Source: Ruminococcus sp. UBA7013 (GTDB lineage: Bacteria; Bacillota; Clostridia; Oscillospirales; Ruminococcaceae). From it: a DNA stretch of 47,549 bases. The stretch lies in the NCBI GenBank assembly GCA_002449585.1, contig DJXD01000101.1:1-47549 (forward strand), in the 5' to 3' direction. The notes under the pieces are model-generated. The model saw nothing but the letters and a program-made list of their open reading frames with translations, searched no databases and had not been told where the DNA came from. The position numbers were made by a program, and so were the translations under genes. Below, in pieces: positions 41,469 to 47,549 of this stretch. How positions within the stretch are numbered: the stretch's first letter is position 1; every line of letters starts with the position of its first letter.

Positions 41469-41897
41469 TTACTCTTCTAATAATGCAATTGCTTTCTGAT
41501 ATTTTTCATAACGTTTCATAGCACGTTCATCCACATGATCCAGTCTTGACAAATCACTGTTATGTTTCAGATCTGCCAGTTTTACCGCTCTCGCAATCGG
41601 ATTTTTCCGGATTTCAGTGATATATTGCAAATATTCTGTATTCTGATCATGTGTCAGCAAAGAAATCGCTTGAATAACTTCAGGAGCAAATCCCATATTT
41701 TTGAGATCATCAAGTGTATAAGAAGTATCTTCCACAACATCATGCAAGAGAGCCGCTGTCACAGTGTCCTCTGTCTGCATTTGTTCAGCAAGATGAAACG
41801 GATGAAATACATAAGGCATTCCAGCTTTATCTTTCTGATCTTTATGTGCTTCAAAGCAAAGGAGCAATGCTTTTTTGGTCTGTACAGTATAAATCAT
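41469..41897 (-). CDS. Small HD-domain protein of the RelA/SpoT hydrolase type
   Basis: 142-residue stand-alone HD hydrolase resembling the hydrolase half of SpoT and MESH-type alarmone hydrolases. Motifs are HPFHLAEQM, ALLHDVVEDTSYT (His52-Asp53 and Glu56-Asp57) and AVKLADLKHNSDLSR, the Asp-Asn end of the site. It may cleave (p)ppGpp or a related nucleotide. The open frame goes back to 41957, but the -10 box lies at 41934-41929, so the ATG at 41897 with a GGGGAAG site is the real start. Confidence 0.88.
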   Translation of the reverse strand: MIYTVQTKKALLLCFEAHKDQKDKAGMPYVFHPFHLAEQMQTEDTVTAALLHDVVEDTSYTLDDLKNMGFAPEVIQAISLLTHDQNTEYLQYITEIRKNPIARAVKLADLKHNSDLSRLDHVDERAMKRYEKYQKAIALLEE

Positions 41898-41928
41898 TTC
41901 ACATACTTCCCCTTTTTGATTTTTTTTA

Positions 41929-41957
41929 AGTATATCATATTTATCTATTTTTGTCAA
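41929..41957 (-). promoter_or_regulatory. Promoter of the small HD hydrolase gene
   Basis: On the minus strand TTGACA (41957-41952), 17-base spacer, TATACT (41934-41929). Confidence 0.85.
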
Positions 41958-42007
41958 TAGGCTGATGCTATATTATGATATTAATTTTTTCAGCTGTATG
42001 TTGATGC

Positions 42008-42036
42008 TTGACAAATATGTGATTTTATGATATAAT
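42008..42036 (+). promoter_or_regulatory. Promoter of the structured leader RNA / flavin reductase
   Basis: TTGACA (42008-42013), 17-base spacer, TATAAT (42031-42036). Both boxes are perfect. Transcription should start near 42043, exactly where the P1 stem begins. Confidence 0.92.
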
Positions 42037-42042
42037 AATCTT

Positions 42043-42173
42043 ACAGGGGCATTGTACACAGCAGTTACTTCGTATTTAGGACGGATTTTCCGGTTTGATT
42101 CCGGACACTGTTAACAAACAGCGTAGTTTAATGATAAAACGCCGATGAATCTGCTGTGGGTTTTATCCCCTGT
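42043..42173 (+). ncRNA. Structured leader RNA with a permuted tRNA-like tip
   Basis: About 131 bases of RNA closed by two perfect stems. P1 is ACAGGGG (42043-42049) with CCCCTGT (42167-42173), and P2 is CACAGCAG (42057-42064) with CTGCTGTG (42151-42158). A P3 stem follows (42074-42078 with 42146-42150) after a 9-base bulge TTACTTCGT. The tip (42082-42144) folds like a tRNA body. No T-run follows P1, so it is not a terminator; the flavin reductase start lies 62 bases further on. It could be a cis-regulator of that gene or a separate small RNA processed from the leader. I do not recognise it as a known riboswitch class. Confidence 0.75.
42082..42144 (+). other. Circularly permuted tRNA-like core
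   Basis: In tRNA numbering: T-stem TCCGG/CCGGA (42089-42093, 42101-42105) with 7-base T-loop TTTGATT; acceptor 3' strand CACTGTT (42106-42112); linker AACA; acceptor 5' strand AACAGCG (42117-42123, 6 of 7 pairs); U8-A9 (42124-42125); D-stem GTTT/AAAC (42126-42129, 42137-42140) with loop AATGATA; G26 (42141); and CCG/CGG (42142-42144, 42082-42084) where the anticodon stem would be. U8-A14, A15-U48, G18-U55, U54-A58 and G53-C61 are kept. G19-C56 is replaced by A42134-U42096, still a Watson-Crick pair. Confidence 0.7.
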
Positions 42174-42234
42174 TAAAAAAAAACTCGCCCTTATAAGTAA
42201 GATGTGAGAATAAGATATTAAGAGAGGTTTTTTT

Positions 42235-42813
42235 ATGAAAAAAGATCTTGGTGTAATTCCAGCATTGTACCCTATGCCCGTGCTGATGATCGCCGCTTAT
42301 GATGAAAATGGAACTGTTAATGTCATGAATGCAGCATGGGGAACAATTTGTGATATGGATAAGATTGCACTCATCATTGATGAAAGTCACAAAACAACGC
42401 AGAATATTCGCAGTGTCAAGGCATTTACAGTTAGTCTTGCAGATTATGCACATATGGCAGAAGCTGACTTTTTCGGGATTGCAACCGGAAACAAAATGCC
42501 GGATAAATTTGCAAAAACAGGTTTTCATGCCGTAAAAAGTAATTTTGTGAATGCACCTGTGATTGAAGAATTTCCAATTGTAATGGAATGCGAACTTGCT
42601 GAAATCGTTCAGACAGAAAATCTCCATGCTGTGATCGGAAAGATTGTGAATGTAGCCGCAGAGGAAAATATCTTGTCTGAAAATGGAAAAGTAGATCCTG
42701 CAAAGCTGAATGCTCTGATTTTTGATCAGTTCCAGTCTGGTTATTATGTGTCCGGCGAAAAAGTCGGCAAGGCATGGAATGCTGGTGCGAGCCTGATGAA
42801 AGAAAATAACTAA
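42235..42813 (+). CDS. Flavin reductase family protein (FMN-binding split-barrel)
   Basis: 192-residue flavin-binding split-barrel protein. It begins LGVIPALYPMPVLMIAAYDENGT-like and shows the typical core (VMNAAWGTICDMDKIALIID, then THRT-like SHKTTQNIR, then DFFGIATGNKMPDKF). Members bind FMN and act as NAD(P)H:flavin reductases or as small flavoproteins of anaerobes. The ATG has AGAGAGG 7 bases upstream. It is alone behind a 190-base leader with a highly structured RNA and ends at a strong terminator, so that RNA is the obvious place for control. Confidence 0.88.
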   Translation: MKKDLGVIPALYPMPVLMIAAYDENGTVNVMNAAWGTICDMDKIALIIDESHKTTQNIRSVKAFTVSLADYAHMAEADFFGIATGNKMPDKFAKTGFHAVKSNFVNAPVIEEFPIVMECELAEIVQTENLHAVIGKIVNVAAEENILSENGKVDPAKLNALIFDQFQSGYYVSGEKVGKAWNAGASLMKENN

Positions 42814-42820
42814 AAAATTA

Positions 42821-42855
42821 CCCTGTCTGCTATAACGCAGACAGGGCTTTTTTTT
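42821..42855. terminator. Convergent terminator
   Basis: CCCTGTCTGC (42821-42830) pairs with GCAGACAGGG (42837-42846) around TATAAC, with eight T after it on plus. It serves the flavin reductase and, on minus (TAATTTTTTAG), the glg operon. Confidence 0.92.
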
Positions 42856-42860
42856 GATTC

Positions 42861-44291
42861 TTAAAGATCTGTGTTCTGATTGCACAGTTCCTGATATAAT
42901 TTAATATATTCTCCAGCAGAAGCATGCCAGCTATAATTGCAACGCATTGCACGTTTGATCAAAGCTTTCCATGCTTTGGAATCTGTATGACATTTATGTG
43001 CACGTTCACAAGCATTCAACATATCATGCGCATTATATGTGCGGAATGTAAAGCCGTTTCCGTCTCCATTGCCATTATCTTTTACAGTATCATGCAGACC
43101 GCCGGTTTCACGTACAATGGGGATTGTACCATAGCGCATAGCAATCATCTGTGCAAGGCCGCAGGGCTCACTTTGCGAGGGCATCAGGAACATATCAGCA
43201 CCCGCATAAATTCTCCTTGCAAGATCCGGCTGAAATCCCAGTGTCACGCTTACTGTATCCGGATAACGGGAATGCATTTCAGAAAAGAAATCTTCATAGA
43301 TTTTTTCACCACTGCCCAGAATGGCAAATTTATAACCCAGTTTTAATAGATCCTCAAAGACATATCGAATCAGATCAATCCCCTTATGAGAAACAAAACG
43401 GGTCACAATGCCAATCACAGGCTCATCGCCTTCCTGTAAAGCCAATTCTGAAAGCAAAGCTTCTTTGCAGGCTTTCTTTCCGCCGACTTTGTCCGCACTG
43501 AATTTTTTGGCAATGCATTCATCTTTTTCAGGATTATACAGATGTGTATCAATGCCATTGAGAATGCCTGTCAGCTTGTATTGCTTATTAATCAGAATTC
43601 TGTCAAGGCCATGTGCATAGTACGGATCAAGAATTTCCCATGCATAACTGGGGCTGACAGTTGTGATCTTGTCAGCGGCTTCAATTGCGCCTTTCATCAT
43701 GTTGATTGCTCCGTCATATTCCAGAATGCCCATATGATACAGAGGAATGCCCATCACTTCATTAAGAACTTCCCGTCCATAGCTCCCCTGATATTGAATA
43801 TTATGAATTGTAAATACATTCCGGATGTTCTGATACCCCTGCTGATATTTATAAAATACTTGATAAAATACAGAGATCATAGCAGTCTGCCAGTCATTAG
43901 CATGAATAATATCTGGTCGGAAATCAATACATCTGAGCATTTCCAGCACAGCACGGGAGAAAAAGACATAGCGTTCACAATCATCATAGAAGCCATATAA
44001 TCCATCACGATCAAAATAATATTTATTATCAATAAAATAATAAGTAACACCATTCCAGATTGCTGTGAAAATACCACAGTATTGTTTTCTCCAGGATACA
44101 TCTACTGTAATATTTGTGAGAAAGGTCATTTGTGCCCGGAGTTCGGGACGGATTGCCCGATATAACGGAATGACAACACGACATTCATGCCCCTGATTAT
44201 AAATCGAGGCAGGCAGCGAGCCTATCACATCTGCCAGACCGCCGGAAGCGGCAAACGGAACAGCTTCACTTGCGGCGAACAGTATATTCAA
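42861..44291 (-). CDS. glgA: Glycogen synthase (ADP-glucose type)
   Basis: 476-residue GT5 glycosyltransferase that extends glycogen from ADP-glucose. GT-B landmarks are the N-terminal ASEAVPFAASGGLADVIGSLP region (residues 7-27, reported as its parts ASEAVPF and SGGLADV), HANDWQTAM near 130, FVSHKGIDLI and PSQSEPCGLAQMIAMRYG near 375. The usual K-T/V-GGL motif reads A-S-GGL here, so the ADP-glucose-contacting Lys is missing. The start is TTG at 44291, with GGGGGTGA upstream; the motif LFAASE follows directly. It is the last gene of glgB-glgC-glgD-glgA, 26 bases after glgD. Confidence 0.94.
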   Translation of the reverse strand: MNILFAASEAVPFAASGGLADVIGSLPASIYNQGHECRVVIPLYRAIRPELRAQMTFLTNITVDVSWRKQYCGIFTAIWNGVTYYFIDNKYYFDRDGLYGFYDDCERYVFFSRAVLEMLRCIDFRPDIIHANDWQTAMISVFYQVFYKYQQGYQNIRNVFTIHNIQYQGSYGREVLNEVMGIPLYHMGILEYDGAINMMKGAIEAADKITTVSPSYAWEILDPYYAHGLDRILINKQYKLTGILNGIDTHLYNPEKDECIAKKFSADKVGGKKACKEALLSELALQEGDEPVIGIVTRFVSHKGIDLIRYVFEDLLKLGYKFAILGSGEKIYEDFFSEMHSRYPDTVSVTLGFQPDLARRIYAGADMFLMPSQSEPCGLAQMIAMRYGTIPIVRETGGLHDTVKDNGNGDGNGFTFRTYNAHDMLNACERAHKCHTDSKAWKALIKRAMRCNYSWHASAGEYIKLYQELCNQNTDL

Positions 44292-44317
44292 AACAAATCA
44301 CCCCCATGGGATTCTGA

Positions 44318-45448
44318 TCAGAGTTTTGCGTTTTTGCCGATATAAACAGGATAGCTTTCAGAGCCTGTCAGAACCCGGCCATCTTCGGTTGTGACATTCT
44401 TGTCTGTGATAACAGAAGTCAGAGAACAGCCAGCACCAATATTGGTATTCTGCATCAGAACACAGTTTTTCACAATACTGCCTTTTCCAACTTTGACACC
44501 ACGGAACAGAATGCTGTTTTCTACTGTACCTTCAATCACACAGCCGTCTGCAATCAGAGAATTGCTGACTTTGGATTCCAGGCCATATTTTACAGGGCCA
44601 TTGTCGCCGATCTTGGTATAGATAGGAGAACCAGCCTTGAATAAGGCTTTTCTGTTTTCTGCTTTGAGCAAAGCAAGATTTGCTTCATAATAATGCTTTA
44701 CGCTGTCAATTCTGCTGAAATAGCCATCAAACTGATATCCCATAATCTTGAATTCTTTCACTCTGGGCTGAAGGCAGTCACGAACAAGGCTATACTGATT
44801 TTTGCTGGCGGCATCTTTTACCAGACGGCTCAGGAAATCTTTTTTCATGACAAACATATCAAGGCTGATGTTGCATTCCCCGGAAATCTGAGGATCAATC
44901 AAAACCGTATTGACTCTGCCTGTTTCGTCAAATTCCAGTACATCTACACAAGATCCAGATTCTTCGCTATATTTATATTTGCCATAAACAACAGTAATAT
45001 CTGCTTCTGTTGCAATATGCTGCTTGATGACATTTTCAAAATTGATATTTGCGACATAATCGCAGTCTGTCAGAACAACATATTCACAGTGAGAATGTTC
45101 TACATAGCTCCAGACGTTATTAAGAGCCTCCAACCGGCCTCTGTACACGCCTTCATTGCCGCCGTTCTGGCTAAACGGGGGGAGCAGATGCAGACCGCCC
45201 TGTTTTCTGGCAAGATCCCATTCACGGCCTGTACCCAGATGATCCAGTAAAGAGCCATAATTAGATTTTGTGATCACACCAACCTGTGTAATACCGGAAT
45301 TCACCATATTGGACAGGGGAAAATCGATCAGTCTGTATCTTCCGCCAAACATAATAGAACCCATGGTTCTTTGTTTTGTCAGTTCGATCACGGTCGAATC
45401 ATGCAGGCTTGCAAAGACCAGACCGAGAATATTATTATTTGCACCCAT
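44318..45448 (-). CDS. glgD: Glucose-1-phosphate adenylyltransferase, GlgD subunit
   Basis: 376-residue GlgD-type partner of GlgC. It has a nucleotidyltransferase-like fold (VFASLHDSTVIELTKQRT; GGRYRLIDFPLSNMVNSGITQVGV in two parts) and a C-terminal left-handed beta-helix with hexapeptides (VENSILFRGVKVGKGSIVKN split over about 310-330). The N-terminal GGxGxRL pyrophosphorylase signature of GlgC is degenerate here (LVFASLHDSTV), as is usual for GlgD, which modulates rather than catalyses. The ATG has AAGGAGG 8 bases upstream. It lies 20 bases after glgC. Confidence 0.95.
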   Translation of the reverse strand: MGANNNILGLVFASLHDSTVIELTKQRTMGSIMFGGRYRLIDFPLSNMVNSGITQVGVITKSNYGSLLDHLGTGREWDLARKQGGLHLLPPFSQNGGNEGVYRGRLEALNNVWSYVEHSHCEYVVLTDCDYVANINFENVIKQHIATEADITVVYGKYKYSEESGSCVDVLEFDETGRVNTVLIDPQISGECNISLDMFVMKKDFLSRLVKDAASKNQYSLVRDCLQPRVKEFKIMGYQFDGYFSRIDSVKHYYEANLALLKAENRKALFKAGSPIYTKIGDNGPVKYGLESKVSNSLIADGCVIEGTVENSILFRGVKVGKGSIVKNCVLMQNTNIGAGCSLTSVITDKNVTTEDGRVLTGSESYPVYIGKNAKL

Positions 45449-45468
45449 GAAAAGGCCTCCTTTTTGAT

Positions 45469-46671
45469 TTATCTGTTTTCTGAAACAATTTCTTTCGGAT
45501 CAACAACAGCATCTCCGGAAATAGTGACATTATGGCCAACAACAGCAATTCCCCAGTCATCACGGAAAGCAACATTTTCCGGGCTCTTGCCGATATGTGC
45601 ACCGGATTCAATCACACAGTTTTCGCCGACAATGGCATATTCCACAACCGCACCAGCCTTGACAACTGTACCCGGCATCAGGATAGAATAATTCACTGTT
45701 GCGCCTTCTTCGATCGTAACACCGGAAAAGATAATAGAAAAATCTACCTTGCCGCTGACGTTAGAACCTTCTGTGATCATAGAATTTTCAATTTCTGCAT
45801 TTTCTCCGATATACTGCGGCGGCATATTATTATGACGGGCATAAACTTTCCATTTGGGATCATAGAGATCCAGCGGAACAGATGGACTCAGCAGATCCAT
45901 ATTAGCCTCCCAGAGACTGTCCAGTGTGCCGACATCTTTCCAATAGCCGTCAAATGTGTAAGCAAACAGGCGTTCTTTATTGGCAAGCATAGACGGAATA
46001 ATATCTTTTCCGAAATCTTTTGAACCTGTATTTGCTTCTTCATTTTCGATCAGATATTTTTTCAGTTTCTGCCATGTGAAGCAGTAAATGCCCATAGATG
46101 CAAGTGTGGATTCTGGATTCTTAGGCTTTTCTGTAAATCTGACAACTCTGTTTTCAGCGTCACATGTCATGATACCGAAGCGAGAAGCTTCTTCCATTGG
46201 TACATCAATGACTGCAATTGTTCCATCAGCATTATTTTTTTCATGATAAGCCACCAGTTTGGAATAATCCATTTTATAAATATGATCGCCACCAAGGACA
46301 ATGACATATTCCGGATCATAACGTTCAATAAAGCGCATGTTCTGATAAATAGCGTTAGCAGTACCCTGATACCAGTCTGCACCTTTTTTGGTTTCAAACG
46401 GTGACAGGACATGTACACCGCCATACATTCTGTCAAGATCCCACGGCTGACCATTGCCAATATATTCATTCAGAACAAGCGGCTGATATTGTGTCAGAAC
46501 CCCAACGGTATCAATTCCGGAGTTTGTGCAGTTTGACAGTGCGAAGTCAATAATCCGGTACTTACCGCCATAGGGAACAGCAGGCTTTGCAACATTCTGC
46601 GTCAGCGCATACAATCTGCTGCCCTGTCCGCCTGCCAGAAGCATGGCAATGACTTTTTTCTTTGCATTCAT
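45469..46671 (-). CDS. glgC: Glucose-1-phosphate adenylyltransferase
   Basis: 400-residue ADP-glucose pyrophosphorylase: glucose 1-phosphate + ATP to ADP-glucose + PPi, the committed step of glycogen synthesis. The signature AMLLAGGQGSRLYALT near residue 12 and GGKYRIIDFALSNCTNSGI are intact, with VLGGDHIYKMDYS near 125, FTEKPKNP near 178 and a C-terminal beta-helix. PPi released here can feed the PPi-type phosphofructokinase at 23038. AGGAGGAA precedes the ATG by 6 bases. It lies 11 bases after glgB. Confidence 0.97.
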   Translation of the reverse strand: MNAKKKVIAMLLAGGQGSRLYALTQNVAKPAVPYGGKYRIIDFALSNCTNSGIDTVGVLTQYQPLVLNEYIGNGQPWDLDRMYGGVHVLSPFETKKGADWYQGTANAIYQNMRFIERYDPEYVIVLGGDHIYKMDYSKLVAYHEKNNADGTIAVIDVPMEEASRFGIMTCDAENRVVRFTEKPKNPESTLASMGIYCFTWQKLKKYLIENEEANTGSKDFGKDIIPSMLANKERLFAYTFDGYWKDVGTLDSLWEANMDLLSPSVPLDLYDPKWKVYARHNNMPPQYIGENAEIENSMITEGSNVSGKVDFSIIFSGVTIEEGATVNYSILMPGTVVKAGAVVEYAIVGENCVIESGAHIGKSPENVAFRDDWGIAVVGHNVTISGDAVVDPKEIVSENR

Positions 46672-46682
46672 AAAAATTCCTC

Positions 46683-47549
46683 CTAATTCAATTCTGCTTT
46701 TGTTTCTGCTGATTCAGTAATTTCAGTTTCTTTGATAGTTTCCTGTTTTTCCGCAAGTTCAGCGGCTTTTCTGTCTGCAATTTCATTTGCAAGTTCCGCA
46801 AGAGATTTTTTCTTTTTTGGAATATATCTCAAATACAGCACAGACAGCGCAGGAAGTGTAAGCGAAATACTTTGATCAAATCCATGCATTCCATAATCTA
46901 ATGATTCATAATTTGTCAATGCAAGTCCCTGACCACCAAATTTTTTATCATCTGTACTGAATAACAGTTCATATTCACCTTCAAACGGAACACCAATTTT
47001 ATAATCTTCCCGTGTGACAGGCACAAAATTGCAAACGGCAATTAATTCTGTTCCATCATCTGCAATTCGCCGGAATGCAATCACGCTTTGTTTATAATCA
47101 TCATGTGAAATCCAGCTAAAACCGCTCCAGGAGTCGTCATTATTCCAAAGAGGCGTATGTTCCAGATAGAAACGGTTCAATGCTGCAACAAAATCCTGCA
47201 TTTGCTGATGTTCTGTTTTTTCCAGCAGATCCCAATCCAGTTGGGTCTGGAAATTCCATTCATTAACTTGTGCAAATTCCTGTCCCATAAACAGCATTTT
47301 TTTGCCGGGATGTGCCATCATATATGCAAGAAAAGCCCTGTAAGAAGAGAATTTATCCGACTCATAACCTGGCATTTTGCGGATCATAGAGCATTTGCCA
47401 TAAACAATTTCATCATGTGAAATGGGCAGGATATAATTTTCTGAGAAGCAGTAGAAAAACGAGAATGTCAGCTTATCATGATTAAATGCTCTGTAAATCG
47501 GATCAAGTGACATATATTGTAGCATGTCATTCATCCAGCCCATATTCCA
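46683..47549 (-). CDS. glgB: 1,4-alpha-glucan branching enzyme, C-terminal part (cut by window end)
   Basis: The last 288 residues of a GH13 branching enzyme that adds alpha-1,6 branches to glycogen; the frame is open through the window edge. Visible landmarks are NMGWMNDMLQYM, the LPISHDEIVYGKCSMI region with the His-Asp transition-state site, KMLFMGQEFAQVNEW and the C-terminal beta domain (ELIAVCNFVPVTRED). A Glu/Ala/Lys-rich tail of about 45 residues (ADRKAAELAEKQETIKETE) extends beyond the usual end. It is the first visible gene of the glg operon, whose promoter is outside the window. Confidence 0.95.
   Translation of the reverse strand, partial: WNMGWMNDMLQYMSLDPIYRAFNHDKLTFSFFYCFSENYILPISHDEIVYGKCSMIRKMPGYESDKFSSYRAFLAYMMAHPGKKMLFMGQEFAQVNEWNFQTQLDWDLLEKTEHQQMQDFVAALNRFYLEHTPLWNNDDSWSGFSWISHDDYKQSVIAFRRIADDGTELIAVCNFVPVTREDYKIGVPFEGEYELLFSTDDKKFGGQGLALTNYESLDYGMHGFDQSISLTLPALSVLYLRYIPKKKKSLAELANEIADRKAAELAEKQETIKETEITESAETKAELN

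Noticed and set aside
42117..42174. Ordinary tRNA gene (AACAGCG ... CCCTGTT)
   Set aside because: The D-arm and a pairing acceptor are visible, but no anticodon arm forms between them and the downstream GGG-TTTTATC-CCC is a poor T-arm. The permuted fold explains more bases.
42167..42185. P1 of the leader RNA as an intrinsic terminator
   Set aside because: It is followed by a run of A, not T.
42043..42234. FMN riboswitch before the flavin reductase gene
   Set aside because: None of the conserved FMN-aptamer segments is present, and the fold is a long hairpin with a tRNA-like tip.

Overview
The window reads as chromosome of a low-GC, anaerobic gut Firmicute close to Ruminococcus (Oscillospiraceae). 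I infer this from two dockerin-bearing secreted proteins, a trimeric [FeFe]-hydrogenase with NuoE/NuoF-like subunits, a pyrophosphate-type phosphofructokinase, a glgBCDA glycogen cluster, and the codon and promoter style (TTGACA-17-TATAAT, AAAGGAGG). No rRNA, canonical tRNA, transposase, phage gene or CRISPR array is visible. About 43 protein genes fill nearly the whole window.

Layout. 1-2632: asparagine genes asnS and asnA; asnA sits behind a very short transcription attenuator. 2692-4203: ECF sigma factor and its membrane anti-sigma factor. 4238-7712: OmpR-type response regulator and a large multi-spanning histidine kinase. 7696-8820: HD hydrolase and a hypothetical protein. 8872-11388: zinc-ribbon/SH3 membrane protein. 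11394-12648: peroxide-stress operon (glutathione peroxidase, TSCPD protein, OhrR-type regulator) with an OhrR-like box on its promoter. 12696-14911: membrane-anchored VWA protein and its partner. 14921-17803: hydE and an M6 peptidase with dockerin. 17809-20145: DegV protein and CNNM/CorC transporter behind an attenuator-like leader. 20151-21639: a second sigma/anti-sigma pair. 21750-24319: PPi-phosphofructokinase and two cytoplasmic LRR proteins. 24438-25818: AbrB-type regulator and MGT glycosyltransferase. 25807-28622: diguanylate cyclase and a lipoprotein sugar-binding protein. 28654-33480: operon of a Cys-motif protein, dCMP deaminase, membrane protein, TrmB and a GH59-like hydrolase. 33541-37899: hydrogenase operon. 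37913-41460: SH3 membrane protein and a DUF4874/DUF4832 dockerin protein. 41469-41957: small HD hydrolase. 42008-42856: structured leader RNA and flavin reductase family protein. 42861-47549: glgA, glgD, glgC and the end of glgB.

How it fits together. The hydrogenase subunits (with HydE maturase elsewhere in the window), PPi-dependent glycolysis and glycogen storage describe a fermentative sugar degrader that re-oxidises NADH and ferredoxin as H2. The dockerin proteins suggest a cellulosome-like surface. Two ECF systems, one two-component system, a CACHE-GGDEF cyclase and several single-pass proteins with Thr/Glu/Pro-rich linkers form a dense envelope-sensing layer.

The most unusual element is the RNA between the promoter at 42008-42036 and the flavin reductase gene. 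It can fold into a long hairpin whose tip is a circularly permuted tRNA-like core: T-arm, then an acceptor-like stem closed by a four-base loop, then U8-A9 and a D-arm. Nearly all tRNA elbow bases are kept, and the G19-C56 tertiary pair is replaced by A19-U56. Other leads are the asnA attenuator, the palindrome/leader-ORF/terminator arrangement before the CNNM gene, the solute-binding-protein/diguanylate-cyclase pair, and a GH59-like enzyme with no signal peptide but a C-terminal anchor. All assignments come from reading the sequence; no database search was run.
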